Assembly: GCA_019448385.1 (NCBI GenBank)
Contig: JAGTXO010000046.1
Span: 242,319-306,318 of the forward strand
Length of the DNA stretch: 64,000 nt
Origin: Diacronema lutheri
Lineage: Eukaryota; Haptophyta; Pavlovophyceae; Pavlovales; Pavlovaceae
Direction of reading: 5' to 3'
In this document: in pieces, positions 38,700 through 49,857 of the stretch
How positions within the stretch are numbered: the first letter of the stretch is position 1
Layout: each line of letters opens with the position of its first letter
Translations under genes and position numbers: made by a program
Notes under the pieces: model-generated
What the model was told of the DNA's origin: nothing
The model's database searches: none
Seen by the model: only the letters and a program-made list of their open reading frames with translations

Positions 38700-40520
38700 A
38701 CGAACGGCGCTTCCAGGCGAGCCAGGGAGGCGGGTCAGTACCAAGTGCGCAGGATCGAGTAGCCACGAACATCATCGACCCTGCGCATCAAGCCCGAGCA
38801 GCGTAGCCGCGCAGCGAGGCACGAGGCGGAACGGGCCCACAGGCCCACCCAGTCCCACGCCTAGCCGCCGCGCGCCGCAGCCCGCGCGCTGCCGTACCGG
38901 TGGCCGCCGTCAATCACACCACCGGCAGCCACGCACGCGCACGCAGACGCCCGCAGGCAGGCGGCGACGAGAGCTGCCCCCGAGCAGCTGCCCGCCACGT
39001 CGCAGAGCCGCTCGCAGCCGCCGCAGAGCGCGGCGCCCGCCGTCAGCGAGCCGCCGCCCTCCCCGCCGCCACGCCGCCCGCAGCCGCCGTGGAGTGCGTC
39101 GCCGCCCAACCCCAGCGAGCCGCCGTCCCCCCGCCGCCACGCCGCCCGCAGCCGCCGTGGAGTGCGTCGCCGCCCACCCCCAGCGAGCCGCCGTCCCCCC
39201 AGCCGCCACGCCGCCCGCAGCCGCCGTGGAGTGCGTCGCCGCCCAACCCCAGCGAGCCGCCGTCCCCCCGCCGCCACGCCGCCCGCAGCCGCCGTGGAGT
39301 GCGTCGCCGCCCACCCCCAGCGAGCCGCCGTCCCCCCAGCCGCCACGCCGCCCGCAGCCGCCGTGGAGTGCGTCGCCGCCCACCCCCAGCGAGCCGCCGT
39401 CCCCCCCGCCGGCACGCCGCCCGCAGCCGCCGTGGAGTGCGTCGCCGCCCACCCCCAGCGAGCCGCCGTCCCCCCAGCCGCCACGCCGCCCGCAGCCGCC
39501 GTGGAGCGCGTCGCCGCCCAACCCCAGCGAGCCGCCGTCCCCCCCGCCGCCGCAACCCCAACCCCGACGCTCATCCCAACCCGACCCCGGCACCCAGCCC
39601 CACCCGCACCCACCACCCTCATCCCAACCCAGCCAGTCGCCGTCGTCGAGCGCCAGCAAGCGGCCACCCGTCACGCCACCGAGCAGCTTGCCGTCGCCGC
39701 AGAGCGCGTCGCCGCCCGCGGCCAGCGCGCAGCCTCCTGCCATGCCACCGTGCGGCCCGCCGCCGCTGCCGAGCCCGCCGCCGTCGGGCGCCACGCCACC
39801 GAGCGCGCCTGACCACACAGGCGGAGCGGGCCACCACCCCGAGCACGTCACGCTGCCGCCGCCCGCGCAGCCGCGCCCGCGCGTCGCATCGCTCCCAAAC
39901 CCACCGACGCTGGCGAAAAGTGTGTTTTTCATGGTGCCGGCGCAGTCGATGGGCAGGGGCGGCGGAGCGCGCGGAGCGCGGTCACCAGAGCGCGAGGACG
40001 CAGCCGTCGCGATTGAAGTAGTTGTCGTCGAGCACGTCACGCTGCCGCCGCCCGCGCAGCCGCACCCGCGCGCCGCATCGCTCCCAAACCCACCGACGCT
40101 GGCGAAAAGTGTGTTTTTCATGGTGCCGGCGCAGTCGATGGGCAGGGGCGGCGGAGCGCGCGGAGCGCGGTCACCAGAGCGCGAGGACGCAGCCGTCGCG
40201 AGTGAAGTAGTTGTCGTCGAGCACGTCACGCTGCCGCCGCCCGCGCAGCCGCGCCCGCGCGCCGCATCGCTCCCAAACCCACCGACGCTGGCGAAAAGTG
40301 TGTTTTTCATGGTGCCGGCGCAGTCGATGGGCAGGGGCGGCGGAGCGCGCGGAGCGCGGTCGCCAGAGCGCGAGGACGCAGCCGTTGCAAGCGAAGTCGT
40401 TGGCCCGAAGCCGCCGGTCGGCGGCGCGGCCGCGCGCACGCGCGTCGCGCTCACCACGTCGGTTTCTTCAACGATGGCGGAAGCGAGGCACCGACTTATC
40501 AGTTGAAAAGAACAGACTTC
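38700..40520 (-). mobile_element. Gly-rich non-autonomous retroelement Y (unit 3)
   Basis: Longest version: seven 68/69-bp repeats plus three 189-bp modules. The minus frame is open from above 40500 down to 38910. The plus-strand Pro-rich frame is open from 39094 to 40506 and ends differently from units 1 and 2 because one base is missing near 40490 (GAAGCGAGGCACC against GAAGCGAGAGCACC). Confidence 0.55.
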
Positions 40521-40730
40521 GAGGATGCCACTGACAGGTTCGACACCTTGTCTGTCACTTGAGACTTGAGTGACAGCTGCGAGTGACAGGAAGAAAGTCC
40601 TTCCTGTCACTCGGGCCGGCGGCCAGCTTCCTGTCACTCAGCTTCCTGTCACTCGCAGCGCGAGTGACAGGTGATCAGCGTGCCCGTCACCGCCCCGTGA
40701 CGCTCGCCGTGGCGCTTGGAGTGTAGTGCC

Positions 40731-40800
40731 GCGCGCTCTCTTTCGCTCGCTCCGTTTGTCCAGCCTCCCCCCTGCTGACCCGCCTGTAAGCGTCGTTAGT
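40731..40800 (+). mobile_element. 70-bp 5'-truncated retroelement tail at the ATTTTT site of unit 4
   Basis: GCGCGCTCTCTTTCGCTCGC...GTAAGCGTCGTTAGT lies between GTGCC and ATTTTTCTAG. This is the same target site that is filled in unit 3 and empty in units 1 and 2. The left ATTTTT is missing. Confidence 0.8.
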
Positions 40801-41176
40801 ATTTTTCTAGATCGCCCTGACTTCGGACCTACGCCGTGCGTGCTCTCTCGCTCGCTGTGTTCGTCGCGCCTCACCCTCGCCTCCCTGACTCCCCGGAAAC
40901 GCTAGTATTTTTCTCGCACCCCTAGATCACAGGGCTTAGACTCCGTATCCGCTCCTCGCTTCACTCGGACTGTCGATGTCGTCCTCCTCATGCCCTCGGC
41001 GTTGCCGCAGAACTGGTTCCTGGCACGACACCTGTCACTTGAGTGACAGGAAGCTGCGAGTGACAGAAAGAATGTCCTTCCTGTCACTCCGGCCATCTGT
41101 CGCTCAGCTTCCTGTCACTGGCTCTTCGAAAGACTCTGGAAAATAATGAAGAAGAGGCAGGGGGGAGGACTTGGGG

Positions 41177-42170
41177 ATGGTGCGCGCTATCCGCCAGCTG
41201 CTGCTTCTGCTGCTCGTGCTGGTTGGCGCGCCAATGGGTCTGGGATTCGGCGGGCCTGCGCTCCTACGAGCGACGCGCCGTGGAGCACCACCGCCGTCTC
41301 ATCCCGTGCTCCCCCGCTTCAAGGCAAACAAGTGAGCACGCGCCGCCTACCCGCCCCCCTCGCAGCCGTTCCGTTCGCCGCGGCGACGCTCACGCGCGCG
41401 CCTCATCCCGTGCCCGTCACTTCCGGCCCAGCGCGGCGTGCATGGTGTTGCAACCGATGGGGAAGAACGTTCAATCGAAAGCTCCTTGGGTTGCACTGGC
41501 GTGCACTGCGTGCGTGGCGGCGCTCAACATGCCCAAGATCGCGATCCTCATCCGCGCGCTGCTGACAGCGGAAGCTGCGCCCCTGCTAGCGCTGCTGGGC
41601 GTGTTGACCGCGCTCTTCAACCTTGCGAAGGCCGATCTCGACAAAGCGCGCGCGGACTTCACGGAGGGGCTCGCGCGCGATCGCGCGAACTTCAAGGAGG
41701 GGCTCGCGCGCATTGAGAAGGATGCCGCGTGCAATCGCGCGGACTTCACGGAGGGGCTTGCGCGCGATCGCGCGGAGTTCAAGGAGGGGCTCGCGCGCAT
41801 TGAGAAGGATGCCGCGTGCGATCGCGCGGAGTTCAAGGAGGGGCTCGCGCGCATTGAGAAGGATGCCGCGCGCGATCGCGCGGACTTCAAGGAGGGGCTC
41901 GCGCGCATTGAGAAGGATGCCGCGTGCAATCGCGCGGACTTCACGGAGGGGCTTGCGCGCGATCGCGCGGAGTTCAAGGAGGGGCTTGCGCGCATTGAGA
42001 AGGATGCCGCGTGCGATCGCGCGGAGTTCAAGGAGGCGCTCGCGTGCGATCGCGCTGATTTCCACAAGAGGCTCGAGCTCGACCGCGAAACCAACCGGCG
42101 AGACCACGACCGATACGAGCTCGCGCTGTACCGGGCGTTGGGGTCCTCGACGCCGTCAGCCTCACAGTAA
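41177..42170 (+). CDS. Signal-peptide, membrane and coiled-coil repeat protein, unit 4
   Basis: Exons 41177-41331 and 41432-42170, 297 aa, the longest paralogue. Module order is 11-18-11-18-18-18-11-18, that is three 11-mers and five 18-mers. One 11-mer reads LARDRANFKEG and one 18-mer LARIEKDAARDRADFKEG. Both the leader exon and the C-terminus match unit 1. Confidence 0.6.
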
Positions 42171-42313
42171 CGTCGAGGTGCAGGGGCCAGGCCCGACACC
42201 GAGGTCGGCGAGTCCGAGCGGTTTGCCCCCCCCCCCCCCCCCCCCTCCCCCTGCTATGCAGACGAAGTGTCGACAGTCGAGTGAGATTGAGCATCAGATT
42301 GAGAACCACCACT

Positions 42314-42966
42314 ACTAACGGCGCTTCCGGGCGAGTCAGGGAGGCGGGTCAGCAGGCCGAGCGTGCACGAAGCCGAGGTGTGACGAGGGGGGCGAGCGAG
42401 AGGCAGCACGCGCAGCGCAGGTCCAAGTTACTCCAAGGTCAGGACGACGACCTCGTGCACGCCAAAGGCAAAGTGGCGAGCGCGAGAGCGGACGACAGCC
42501 AAAACAGCGGCGCAGGCGCGACCGAGCACAGAGCGGAAGAGGCCTTAAGTAGATAGCCGGACGAGCGGGGCGCCGATCAGCCCCGCAGCCGCGCGAGCTC
42601 GCCGGTCAGCCGCTGGCGCTGGTGGCGCACCGCCTCGGCTGTGAGCACGCGCGCCGGCAGCTCGCCGTTGGCCATGCGCGCCGTCCGCGCCGCCCGCCGG
42701 CGCGGTCACGCGCCGCGCCGCCCAGCGCGGGCGTCGCGTCGCGGATCTCGTCCACGCGCCGCAGCACGGCCGCCGGGGAGTTGAGCCGCGGCTGGCCGAG
42801 CGGCGGGCGGCGCGGCTGCGCGGACGACGCGCGCGGTGGCATCGCGGACGGCGCGTCGGCTCGCCGGCCCGCGCCGCCGGCGCGGACGCGGCCGACGAGC
42901 GCCGCGGCCACTCAGCCTGCTCAGCTGGGTAGGGCACGCCGCGCACGTGCGTCGCGCACCGACTGA
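42314..42966 (-). mobile_element. Retroelement fragment X (unit 4)
   Basis: Near-identical to the other three fragment X copies. Confidence 0.6.
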
Positions 42967-42967
42967 A

Positions 42968-43535
42968 ACGAACGGCGCTTCCAGGCGAGCCAGGGAGGCG
43001 GGTCAGTACCAAGTGCGCAGGATCGAGTAGCCACGAACATCATCGACCCTGCGCATCAAGCCCGAGCAGCGCAGCCGCGCAGCGAGGCACGAGGCGGAAC
43101 GGGCCCACAGGCCCACCCAGTCCCACGCCTAGCCGCCGCGTGCCGCAGCCCGCGCGCTGCCGTACCGGTGGCCGCCGTCAATCACACCACCGGCAGCCAC
43201 GCACGCGCACGCAGACGCCCGCAGGCAGGCGGCGACGAGAGCTGCCCCCGAGCAGCTGCCCGCCACGCCGCAGAGCCGCTCGCAGCCGCCGCAGAGCGCG
43301 GCGCCCGCCGTCAGCGAGCCGCCGTCCCCCCCGCCGCCACGCCGCCCGCAGCCGCCGTGGAGTGCGTCGCCGCCAACCCCCAGCGAGCCGCCGTCCCACC
43401 GCCACCACGCCGCCCGCAGCCGCCGTGGAGTGCGTCGCCGCCCAACCCCAGCGAGCCGCCGTCCCCCCAGCCGCCACGCCGCCCGCAGCCGCCGTGGAGC
43501 GCGTCGCCGCCCACCCCCGCCGCAACCCCAAGCCG
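42968..43535 (-). mobile_element. Gly-rich retroelement Y (unit 4), 5'-truncated
   Basis: Only the 3' part remains (stop region, Cys-rich segment and three 68/69-bp repeats). It ends at the junction CGCAACCCCAAGCCGTAACC. Confidence 0.6.
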
Positions 43536-43899
43536 TAACCTTGGGATTGCAGTCAAAGTTTGGGTCCGGGTCCGGTACCGCGCCCCTCCCCTTGGCCGGA
43601 CGGCTTCAAGTACAATTCGGCGCTGTGAGAGCGCGAAGGGCGGCGCGCGTCCGCGCTCGGTGGCGCGGCCGGCGCGGCCGCGCTTGGCGCGCGCACCAGC
43701 TGCTCCGCCTGCGCGGCGCGAGCAGCGGGCGCTCGCGCCGCTGCCCGCGCGAGCAGCGGGCAGCGCGACTTCGCCCTGCCGAGCTCCGCGCCCTTCGCCG
43801 AGCCTCCGGCCGAGGCCAGCCAGACGTCGCCGGGCGGCGGGCGGAGCGGCTCCGACATGGCGGGCGACGGCCGCGGCGCAGGAGATGGCGGCGGTGGCG

Positions 43900-44939
43900 A
43901 TGGTGCGGGCGGCGGTGGCGACCGCGGTACGGGCCTTGCGGCGTCGGTCGTCTCACCGCCCGCCGCCCCGCTGCCCGCGACGGCCTGCGCGCCCGACGCG
44001 CGCGCGGCGTCGACGCCCGCGCCGCTGGGTGGCGCGGCGGACGGCGCGAGGGCGGCCGGCGGTGGCACCGGCACCGGCGGTGCAGACGCGCGGGCGCCGG
44101 CGCCGGTGCAGCCGGCCGCGCCAGCGCCTGGCGCATCGGCCGCTGCGCCTCGCCCGCGGCGCGGGCGAGGCGGCCCTTTGCCCCACTCCGCGACGAGTGC
44201 GCGCGGAGCGCGGAATTCGGGCCCGGAGAGCACGCCGATCATCTGCGCGGTGGGTGCGGGCGGTCGCGGGCGCGGTGAGACGGAGCAGCGCGGCGGCGTG
44301 GTCGCGCGCCGCGCCCGCGGCCACGCGACGCGGGCGCGCACCCAGTCGACCGACTCTTCGTCGACGACGACGCGGCTGCGCTTGGCACAGAGTGCAGCAA
44401 AGAGCGCGCGGCGCACGGCCTCCGCGGGGTAGCGCGGGCCGGCGGCGCCGTCCTCGCCGACGAGGAAGAGGAGCAGCCGGTGCGGGGCTTTCCTTGCGTT
44501 GAGGCTGGGCGAGCTCCACCCCCCAGGCCAGCGCGTTGGCGATCGCGATCCACGCGCCGGACGCCTCTGTCAGCGCCCTGCGACCGGTCTGGAAGAGAGG
44601 GAGCGCGTCGGACAGCGCGCAGAGCGCGCGGCTCTCTCGTGTGGGCGACGAGCTCAGCGCGTCGAAGTAAGTCGCGCATCCGCGGTAGTGGCCGCGCCGC
44701 ACGGCATCCGCTCTCGCGACGAACACCGAGAACCTCGCGCGGAAACGCGCGCGACGTTCGGCGCCGAGCGGCCGCACGCTCGTCTCGTACGCCTCAAACG
44801 TGAGCTCGCCAGCGCGCGACGTGCGCGCCGCGGCGTCCTCGAGCCCGAAAACGTCGCCGGCGAAGGCGAGCGCGCAGCCACGCGCCGCGCGGTTCGGAGC
44901 CGCGGCATCGCCGTCCTCGGCGGGCCACGTTGTCGCCAT
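43900..44939 (-). pseudogene. Unrecognised globular protein, frameshifted
   Basis: An ATG at 44939 opens MATTWPAEDGDAAAPNRAAR. The sequence has a credible globular composition: GELTFEAYETSVRPLGAERR, ADAVRRGHYRGCATYFDALS, SRALCALSDALPLFQTGRRA and ASGAWIAIANALAWGVELAQ. After about 44490 a similar-quality stretch resumes in another frame: LLFLVGEDGAAGPRYPAEAV, KRSRVVVDEESVDWVRARVA and IGVLSGPEFRAPRALVAEWG (to about 44190). It then becomes Pro/Ala-rich. No family is recognised. The conserved-looking hydrophobic pattern suggests a real gene with one indel near 44480. Confidence 0.45.
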
Positions 44940-44997
44940 AGTGTAACGAATCCTCGCCAACGGCCGACGCACGAGAGTTCGTTACACGTCCTTCGGC

Positions 44998-45120
44998 GTG
45001 GGGTCGGCGGGCGTGGGCGCGGGCGGCGGGCGGCGGGCGCGGGCGGCGGGCGCGGGCGGCGGGCGTGGGCGGCGAGCGCGGGCGGCGGGCGCGGGCGGCG
45101 GGCGCGGGCGCGGCCGGTGC
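44998..45120. repeat. GGGCGCGGGCGGC-type minisatellite
   Basis: Irregular tandem copies of GGGCG(C/G)GGGCGGC, about 120 bp, upstream of the membrane-protein remnant. Confidence 0.8.
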
Positions 45121-45175
45121 GGCGCGCCGCCGATGGAGCTCGCGCCGAGCTGCCCGCCCAGCCGGCCTGGGTGGG

Positions 45176-45880
45176 CATGGGCTCCCTTGTCGCGCTGCTC
45201 GCGGTCGCGTTTTCGTCGGCGGCGCGATCGGCGCGCTCCGCCTGTTGGTGATGACGCCGTGGGTGCTCGCCTACGACGAGCGCCGTATCTCGTCCGCTCG
45301 CGCAGCAGCCGGGCGGCGCGCGCCCCTATTCGCCGAGCGCCCTCTTCCTCGTCTCGACGCTGGTCGCGCTGCCGAGGTCGGGCGCCTCGTCGCCATCAAG
45401 CGCTGGCACGGCCACCTCGGGCGCCGCCCAAGGGCGCGCGCGCGCGCGCCGGCGAGCCGGCGAGCGCGGCGGCCGCCTCGCACAAGCCGCAGACGCGCGG
45501 CGCGGCGGCCGAGCGCGCGGCGCGGCTGCGGCTCGCGTTTGCGCTCACGCTGGCGCTCGTGTTGGGCATCGCGCCCGCGCGCAACGCGGCGCGCGGCGCT
45601 GGGGCGCGCGCGACGCGATCGACCTCTCCCACCTCGGGCTGATCGCTGGCTCGTACGCGTCGCTGCTCTGGCCGCTGCTCTGGCCACCGTACCGCGTCGC
45701 GCCGCAGGTCGTGCTGCTCGTCGCGTGCGCGTCCGTCGCGCCGCTGATGGCGCACAGCCGGCCGCCGACCTCCGCGCGCGCCGGCTCAGCGCTGCTCGTC
45801 GCGTCGATAGCGCTCGCGCGCTTCACGGACGGGTACGCGACCGCGACGATCTTCCGCCGCGTCTCGGCTACGCGAAGCGC
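45176..45880 (+). pseudogene. Multi-pass membrane protein, frameshifted
   Basis: Hydrophobic segments appear in order but in different frames: MGSLVALLAVAF (45176), GGAIGALRLLVMTPWVLAYDE (about 45220-45290), SALFLVSTLVALPRSG, LRLAFALTLALVLGIAPARN (about 45530), LGLIAGSYASLLWPLLWPPYR (about 45640), VAPQVVLLVACASVAPLMAH (about 45700) and AGSALLVASIALARFTDGYA (about 45780). Six or seven transmembrane helices would result. The family is not recognised; a nucleoside- or sugar-type transporter is possible but unsupported. At least three small indels are needed to join the pieces. Confidence 0.45.
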
Positions 45881-45976
45881 AGCGGGCGGTGCAGCGAGCC
45901 ATCTCGCTCGCCGCGAGGACACAACGGCACAACCCTCTCTGACAGGGACACACAGCCACAGTGTGGACTGCCCTGA

Positions 45977-46980
45977 GTGAGTCCGGACAACACCGGACTG
46001 GACCGCTCTTCGCTCTTCGACGATCTGATTGCTCCATCGCATATCCTCCTGCGCACGGCAGAGACACACCTCCGCGGTCGTGATCGTCCACCGCGGGACG
46101 TAGGCCACGCCAGCCAACGGGGCTGGCCATCATCGTGGACGAGTCCATCTCGTCTGTCACTCTCACAGCCAGCTGGACAGGAAGAAGACGTCGTAGTTGT
46201 CGCACGCGCCCCGCCCATGCGCGTCACGGCCTCCATCGCGCGGCCGCGCGCGCCCAAGTGCACGCCGGAATAGGATTCGGCGCACCCGCGCGCTCCCCGA
46301 GGCCCTGCTGCGAGCGACTTGAGCACGCAGCCGAACACAGCTGCGGCTGCGGACGTGGAGATCTCGCGCGCCGACGTGCAAGATTTTGCCGACCAGGTCC
46401 GCGCGCTTGGGCGCTCGCCGACCAGGTCGACGTCGGCCGGCGCGGTACATCGCGAATGCGAGAGTTTACGCCTTCTAAACTCTCGCTGCTCGCACACCGC
46501 GGGTCCTCGCGTTTTGCCAACAAGGTCGAGCCCTCGTGCCGAGCTACACCAAGCGCCCCGTTGGCTGGGGCAGAGGCGAGTCGGATGACTGGCTGGCTGC
46601 AGGTACGCGTGCCGCAGTCCGCGTGGCCACCGCCTGGGCGCTCGTTCCGCGACCGACTGCACGCGAGGCTGGAACCGGCGCTCGCGCGCTGGCCTAGGCG
46701 CGCCTCTTGTCGCGCCCGCTGAGGGAGGGCGGCAGCGCCCGTCGAACCCTCGGGCGTAGGCACTCGGCCCGCGACCCGCCCCGATGGGAGGGGCCTGGCG
46801 AGGGCCAACGGGCCGGGCGCGAGGGCGCGGAGCGCACGGCTCTGCCCGCGCGCCTGCGGTGACAGGTCGCGCGGTGACCCGACCGTCGACTGCGTCGGAC
46901 GCCGGTCGGTCGTACGCGCCTGCAGACGAAACTGACGGCGACTTGCAGTCCGTGGCGTGGGACGCGCGGCGTCACGCGCG
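45977..46980. other. No supported gene
   Basis: Mixed composition, less GC-biased from 45900 to 46560. Both strands have open frames, none with a motif. I see no RNA gene and no repeat shared with the rest of the window. Confidence 0.5.
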
Positions 46981-46983
46981 CGC

Positions 46984-47460
46984 GCTCCCGATACGCACAC
47001 CGATAAGACCCTTCTCCGGGTGCTTGCCGCCAGAAGTCGAGCACGTGCTCAGGGCGTCCTCCGTCGGGTGGTGCTCGTCGGCCGTGAGCGCGCGGCGGCG
47101 GACGCGCAGCACGTCGACGACCTCCCCGCGCGCGATGCTGCCTCCCGCCGCACCGCCGAGGCTCGCACCACCTGGACAGCCTCGAGCAGCACGTCGCCGA
47201 GAGGGCGGCGCGGCTCCTGGCCGTCGTAGATACGCACGCGACCCGCCGTGCGCGGCGACAGCGGGTCCGCCGACGTCAGGTGGACGCTCAGCCTCGGGTA
47301 GCACGTCGCAAGGCCGAGGACGATATCGTGGTGGGCGTCGATCTGGACGCGGGAGCCGAGAATGCCCGCATCGCCCCGCACCTGGTGCATGCCCTCGAGG
47401 CAGGCGGCCACGTGCTGCGCCATCAGCGTGCGCACGACGCACGCCGCTGCGCGCGAGCGA
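46984..47460 (-). pseudogene. Unrecognised protein fragment
   Basis: The minus strand reads LMAQHVAACLEGMHQVRGDA, GILGSRVQIDAHHDIVLGLA, TCYPRLSVHLTSADPLSPRT and AGRVRIYDGQEPRRPLGDVL in one frame (about 47430-47180). It then continues in another frame as ALTADEHHPTEDALSTCSTS and GGKHPEKGLIGVRIG (about 47100-46990). Charged and hydrophobic residues alternate as in a folded domain, and QIDAHHD could be a metal site. No family match came to mind, and the fragment lacks a clear start. Confidence 0.35.
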
Positions 47461-47629
47461 GCGACGGGCGGTGCGGGCGAGGACGAGCCCATTCGTCAGG
47501 TCGGCAGCTCAGCCTCGAGACGCTCTCCGTGGCCGCGCGCGCGCCGGGTAGCTCGCGCGGTCGCGAGCACGCGGCGCGGGCGAGTTGGTGGGAGCGCAGC
47601 AACCCGCGCGTCGCCAGTTGAGAACCGCC

Positions 47630-47880
47630 CCGGAATCGGCCCGCGGGCTGTACTGCGGCCCCGCCGTCCGCACCACCCCCGCGGCCCGCATTCCGGGGTC
47701 GGGACCGTCCATGCGCCCCGCCAAGACGCGCCGCCCTCGCGCTCGCCCAGCGCCGAGTTCTACTTGAAGCCGTCCGGTCGACGGGGGGGGCGCTGTCCCG
47801 GACCGGCAACCGGCCCCAAACTTTGACTCCAATCCCAAGACGCTCATTGGCCAGCCATTGATTGCATACTTGGCCTGGAC
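47630..47880 (+). repeat. Repeat related to 7740-8010
   Basis: The right-hand part of the inverted-repeat segment plus about 40 bp beyond (GCTCATTGGCCAGCCATTGA). See 7740-8010 for the shared blocks. Confidence 0.55.
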
Positions 47881-47979
47881 CGCGCCATATATAGAGCCTC
47901 ATATTAATTCTGCGATGGGGAGCCTCGCGCCCCCCCGGCGCGGGTGGCCGTGCGGCACATGCCGCGCGTCCGCCCTCGT

Positions 47980-48140
<161 letters not shown>

Positions 48141-48149
48141 CGGTCCTTG

Positions 48150-48711
48150 CCCGTGGTGCGCTGCTTTTCTTCTTTTCGATCACTGCCTCTTCCTCCGCGG
48201 CCTGCGCCCTCCCGCGAGCGCGTTCGGCCTCCGGCCAGAGCACGAGGAGCGCGCCCCGCTCGCCGTCCTCTTGTCTCCCGGTGGGCGCCTGGAGCGCGCG
48301 GCGCGCCGCTTTTGGCGGCTCCTCGACGGCGCCCTGGCCGGACTGGGCCGCGCCCTCGTGCTTGCGTGGCTCGACCATGCCCTCGCGCTGGACGCTCCCG
48401 CCCAAGATCCGTGGGCGCCAGATGCCACGTTTCCCCTCGATGGCGGCGTGCAGTTCGCCACCGTGCGGCTCGCTCAGCACCGATGGTTTGCTGCCGTCGC
48501 TTTCGAGCATCTCTGGCGCTGGGACTCTTCCTGCCCGCCACGCGTCAGTGCGGCTGTGGATGCTTTCGACGCCGCGGCGGCGGGGCGCGCTCTGCCGCGC
48601 GACTGCCCTTCTCTCCGGGCGGATGCCTCGACCGGCGCCCTCCTCGAGCTCTGCGAGGGCGACGCCGACGACGATTTCTCCGCATATTCCGTCGGCGACG
48701 GCGGCGCCTAG
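48150..48711 (+). CDS. Unrecognised protein, C-terminal part
   Basis: One frame from the poly-G tract to the stop at 48709. It has a folded-protein character: RPEHEERAPLAVLLSPGGRL, RFWRLLDGALAGLGRALVLA, WLDHALALDAPAQDPWAPDA and VQFATVRLAQHRWFAAVAFE. The end is acidic (ALLELCEGDADDDFSAYSVG). The start is unknown because the frame runs into the G tract, which is not a multiple of three. It lies upstream of a Gly-rich ORF ending in the retroelement tail, so it may be the 5' part of that element. No family recognised. Confidence 0.4.
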
Positions 48712-48727
48712 CAGGCGCAGCCCCTCC

Positions 48728-49490
48728 TTCAAGACCCTCAAGACCCTCAAGTTCCTCGCTCACGGCCCGCTCGACGGGCGGCTGCGTCCGCGCGTTGCGC
48801 TTTCGTTTGTTCGTGGGATGAGGGGACCATGCGGGCCGCACTGGCACCTTCTAACCCAAACCCCGCGGCTTCGCATCGTGAGATGCCCTCAATTGTCCCC
48901 AGTCTCGCGCTTCAGGCTACCTCTCCTTTGTCTGCTCCCGCCTCTGCCTTTGCAAGCGGATCGGTGGGCTCTGCGGGGGGCGGCCGCGATGCGCATTGCT
49001 CCGCACGCGCCGCACGCGCCGCGGTGCCCATCGGTGGGTGGGCGCCGCGCTCCGCCCCTGTGGTCGGGCACGCTCGGTGGCCTCCAGCGCTCTCGGCGCG
49101 CGCAGCGCCGCTGGGCGGACGCTTTTGGTGGCGCGCTCGTCGGCCGGCGCTTTGCTTCTTTCAAGACCCTCAAGACCCTCAAGTTCCTCACTCACGGCCC
49201 GCTCGACGGGCGGCTGCGTCCGCGCGTTGCGCTTTCGTTTGTTCGTGGGATGAGGGGACCATGCGGGCCGCACTGGCACCTTCTAACCCAAACCCCGCGG
49301 CTTCGCATCGTGAGATGCAGTCTCGCGCTTCAGGCTACCTCTCCTTTGTCTGCTCCCGCCTCTGCCTTTGCAAGCGGATCGGTGGGCTCTGCGGGGGGCG
49401 GCCGCGATGCGCATTGCTCCGCACGCGCCGCACGCGCCGCGGTGCCCATCGGTGGCTGGGCGCCGCGCTCCGTCCCTTTGGTCGGGCACG
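48728..49490. repeat. 432-bp tandem duplication, second copy partial
   Basis: TTCAAGACCCTCAAGACCCT starts at 48728 and again at 49160. The second copy lacks 14 nt (CCTCAATTGTCCCC) and diverges after CGCCGCGCTCCG at about 49473. Confidence 0.85.
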
Positions 49491-49857
49491 CACGTTGGCG
49501 TGGCGCCCAGAGGCGCCGGGCCGGACGGTGGCGGCGTGCCGCGCGGTGGCGTGGCGGGCTGCGCCGTGCTGGCTACGGGCGGCGGTGCACCCGACGGCGA
49601 CGACTGGCTGCTGGGCGGCGTCCGGCGTCCGTCGCCTCGCGACCTCGACGTGCGCCTTCTGGCGTGGGGTGGATAGGCGCGGCGGGGGTTGGCACGCCCC
49701 CGCCGCGTCCTTGCCGTCCCCGCCGTCCCCGCTGCCGGCGTGCACAGGGTCGACGCTCTGACTTCGGCCCGACGTTGCGCGCTCTCTTTCGCTCGCTCCG
49801 TTTGTCCAGCCTCCCGTGCGCGCCCCTCCTGCAGACCTGCCTGTAAGCGTCGTTAGT
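49368..49857 (+). mobile_element. Gly-rich ORF and 3' tail of a non-autonomous retroelement
   Basis: The frame ending at 49676 reads GGGVPRGGVAGCAVLATGGG and APDGDDWLLGGVRR, parallel to GGGPHGGMAGGCALAAGGDA and CGDDKLLGGVAGG of element Y. The UTR (GTGCACAGGGTCGACGCTCT, TTTCGCTCGCTCCGTTTGTC) matches the solo ends at 5.7 and 14.2 kb. It ends CTGTAAGCGTCGTTAGT at about 49857, before ATATAG. The 5' boundary is unclear and may lie upstream of 48150. Confidence 0.6.

Larger units (their letters stand above)
36627..40593 (+). repeat. Tandem unit 3, main part
   Basis: Resumes at ATTTTTCTAGATCGCC. Contains the coiled-coil gene, fragment X and element Y as in unit 1. Confidence 0.9.
40594..43535 (+). 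repeat. Tandem unit 4, truncated at its right end
   Basis: Starts GAAAGTCCTTCCTGTCACTCG. Element Y breaks off inside the third 68/69-bp repeat, where the inverted-repeat-flanked segment begins. Confidence 0.9.
43540..47839. repeat. Segment flanked by inverted repeats of about 110 bp
   Basis: 43540-43655 (CTTGGGATTGCAGTCAAAGT..., then GGACGGCTTCAAGTA) is matched, with mismatches, by the reverse complement of 47725-47839 (CTTGGGATTGGAGTCAAAGT..., GGACGGCTTCAAGTA). No target duplication is visible. The inside holds broken genes and no recognisable transposase, so it may be a composite or a rearrangement rather than one transposon. Confidence 0.5.

Noticed and set aside
46224-47000. Minus-strand 258-codon frame as a recombinase
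   Set aside because: Arg/Ser-rich composition without the catalytic Arg-His-x-x-Arg and Tyr pattern; probably non-coding.
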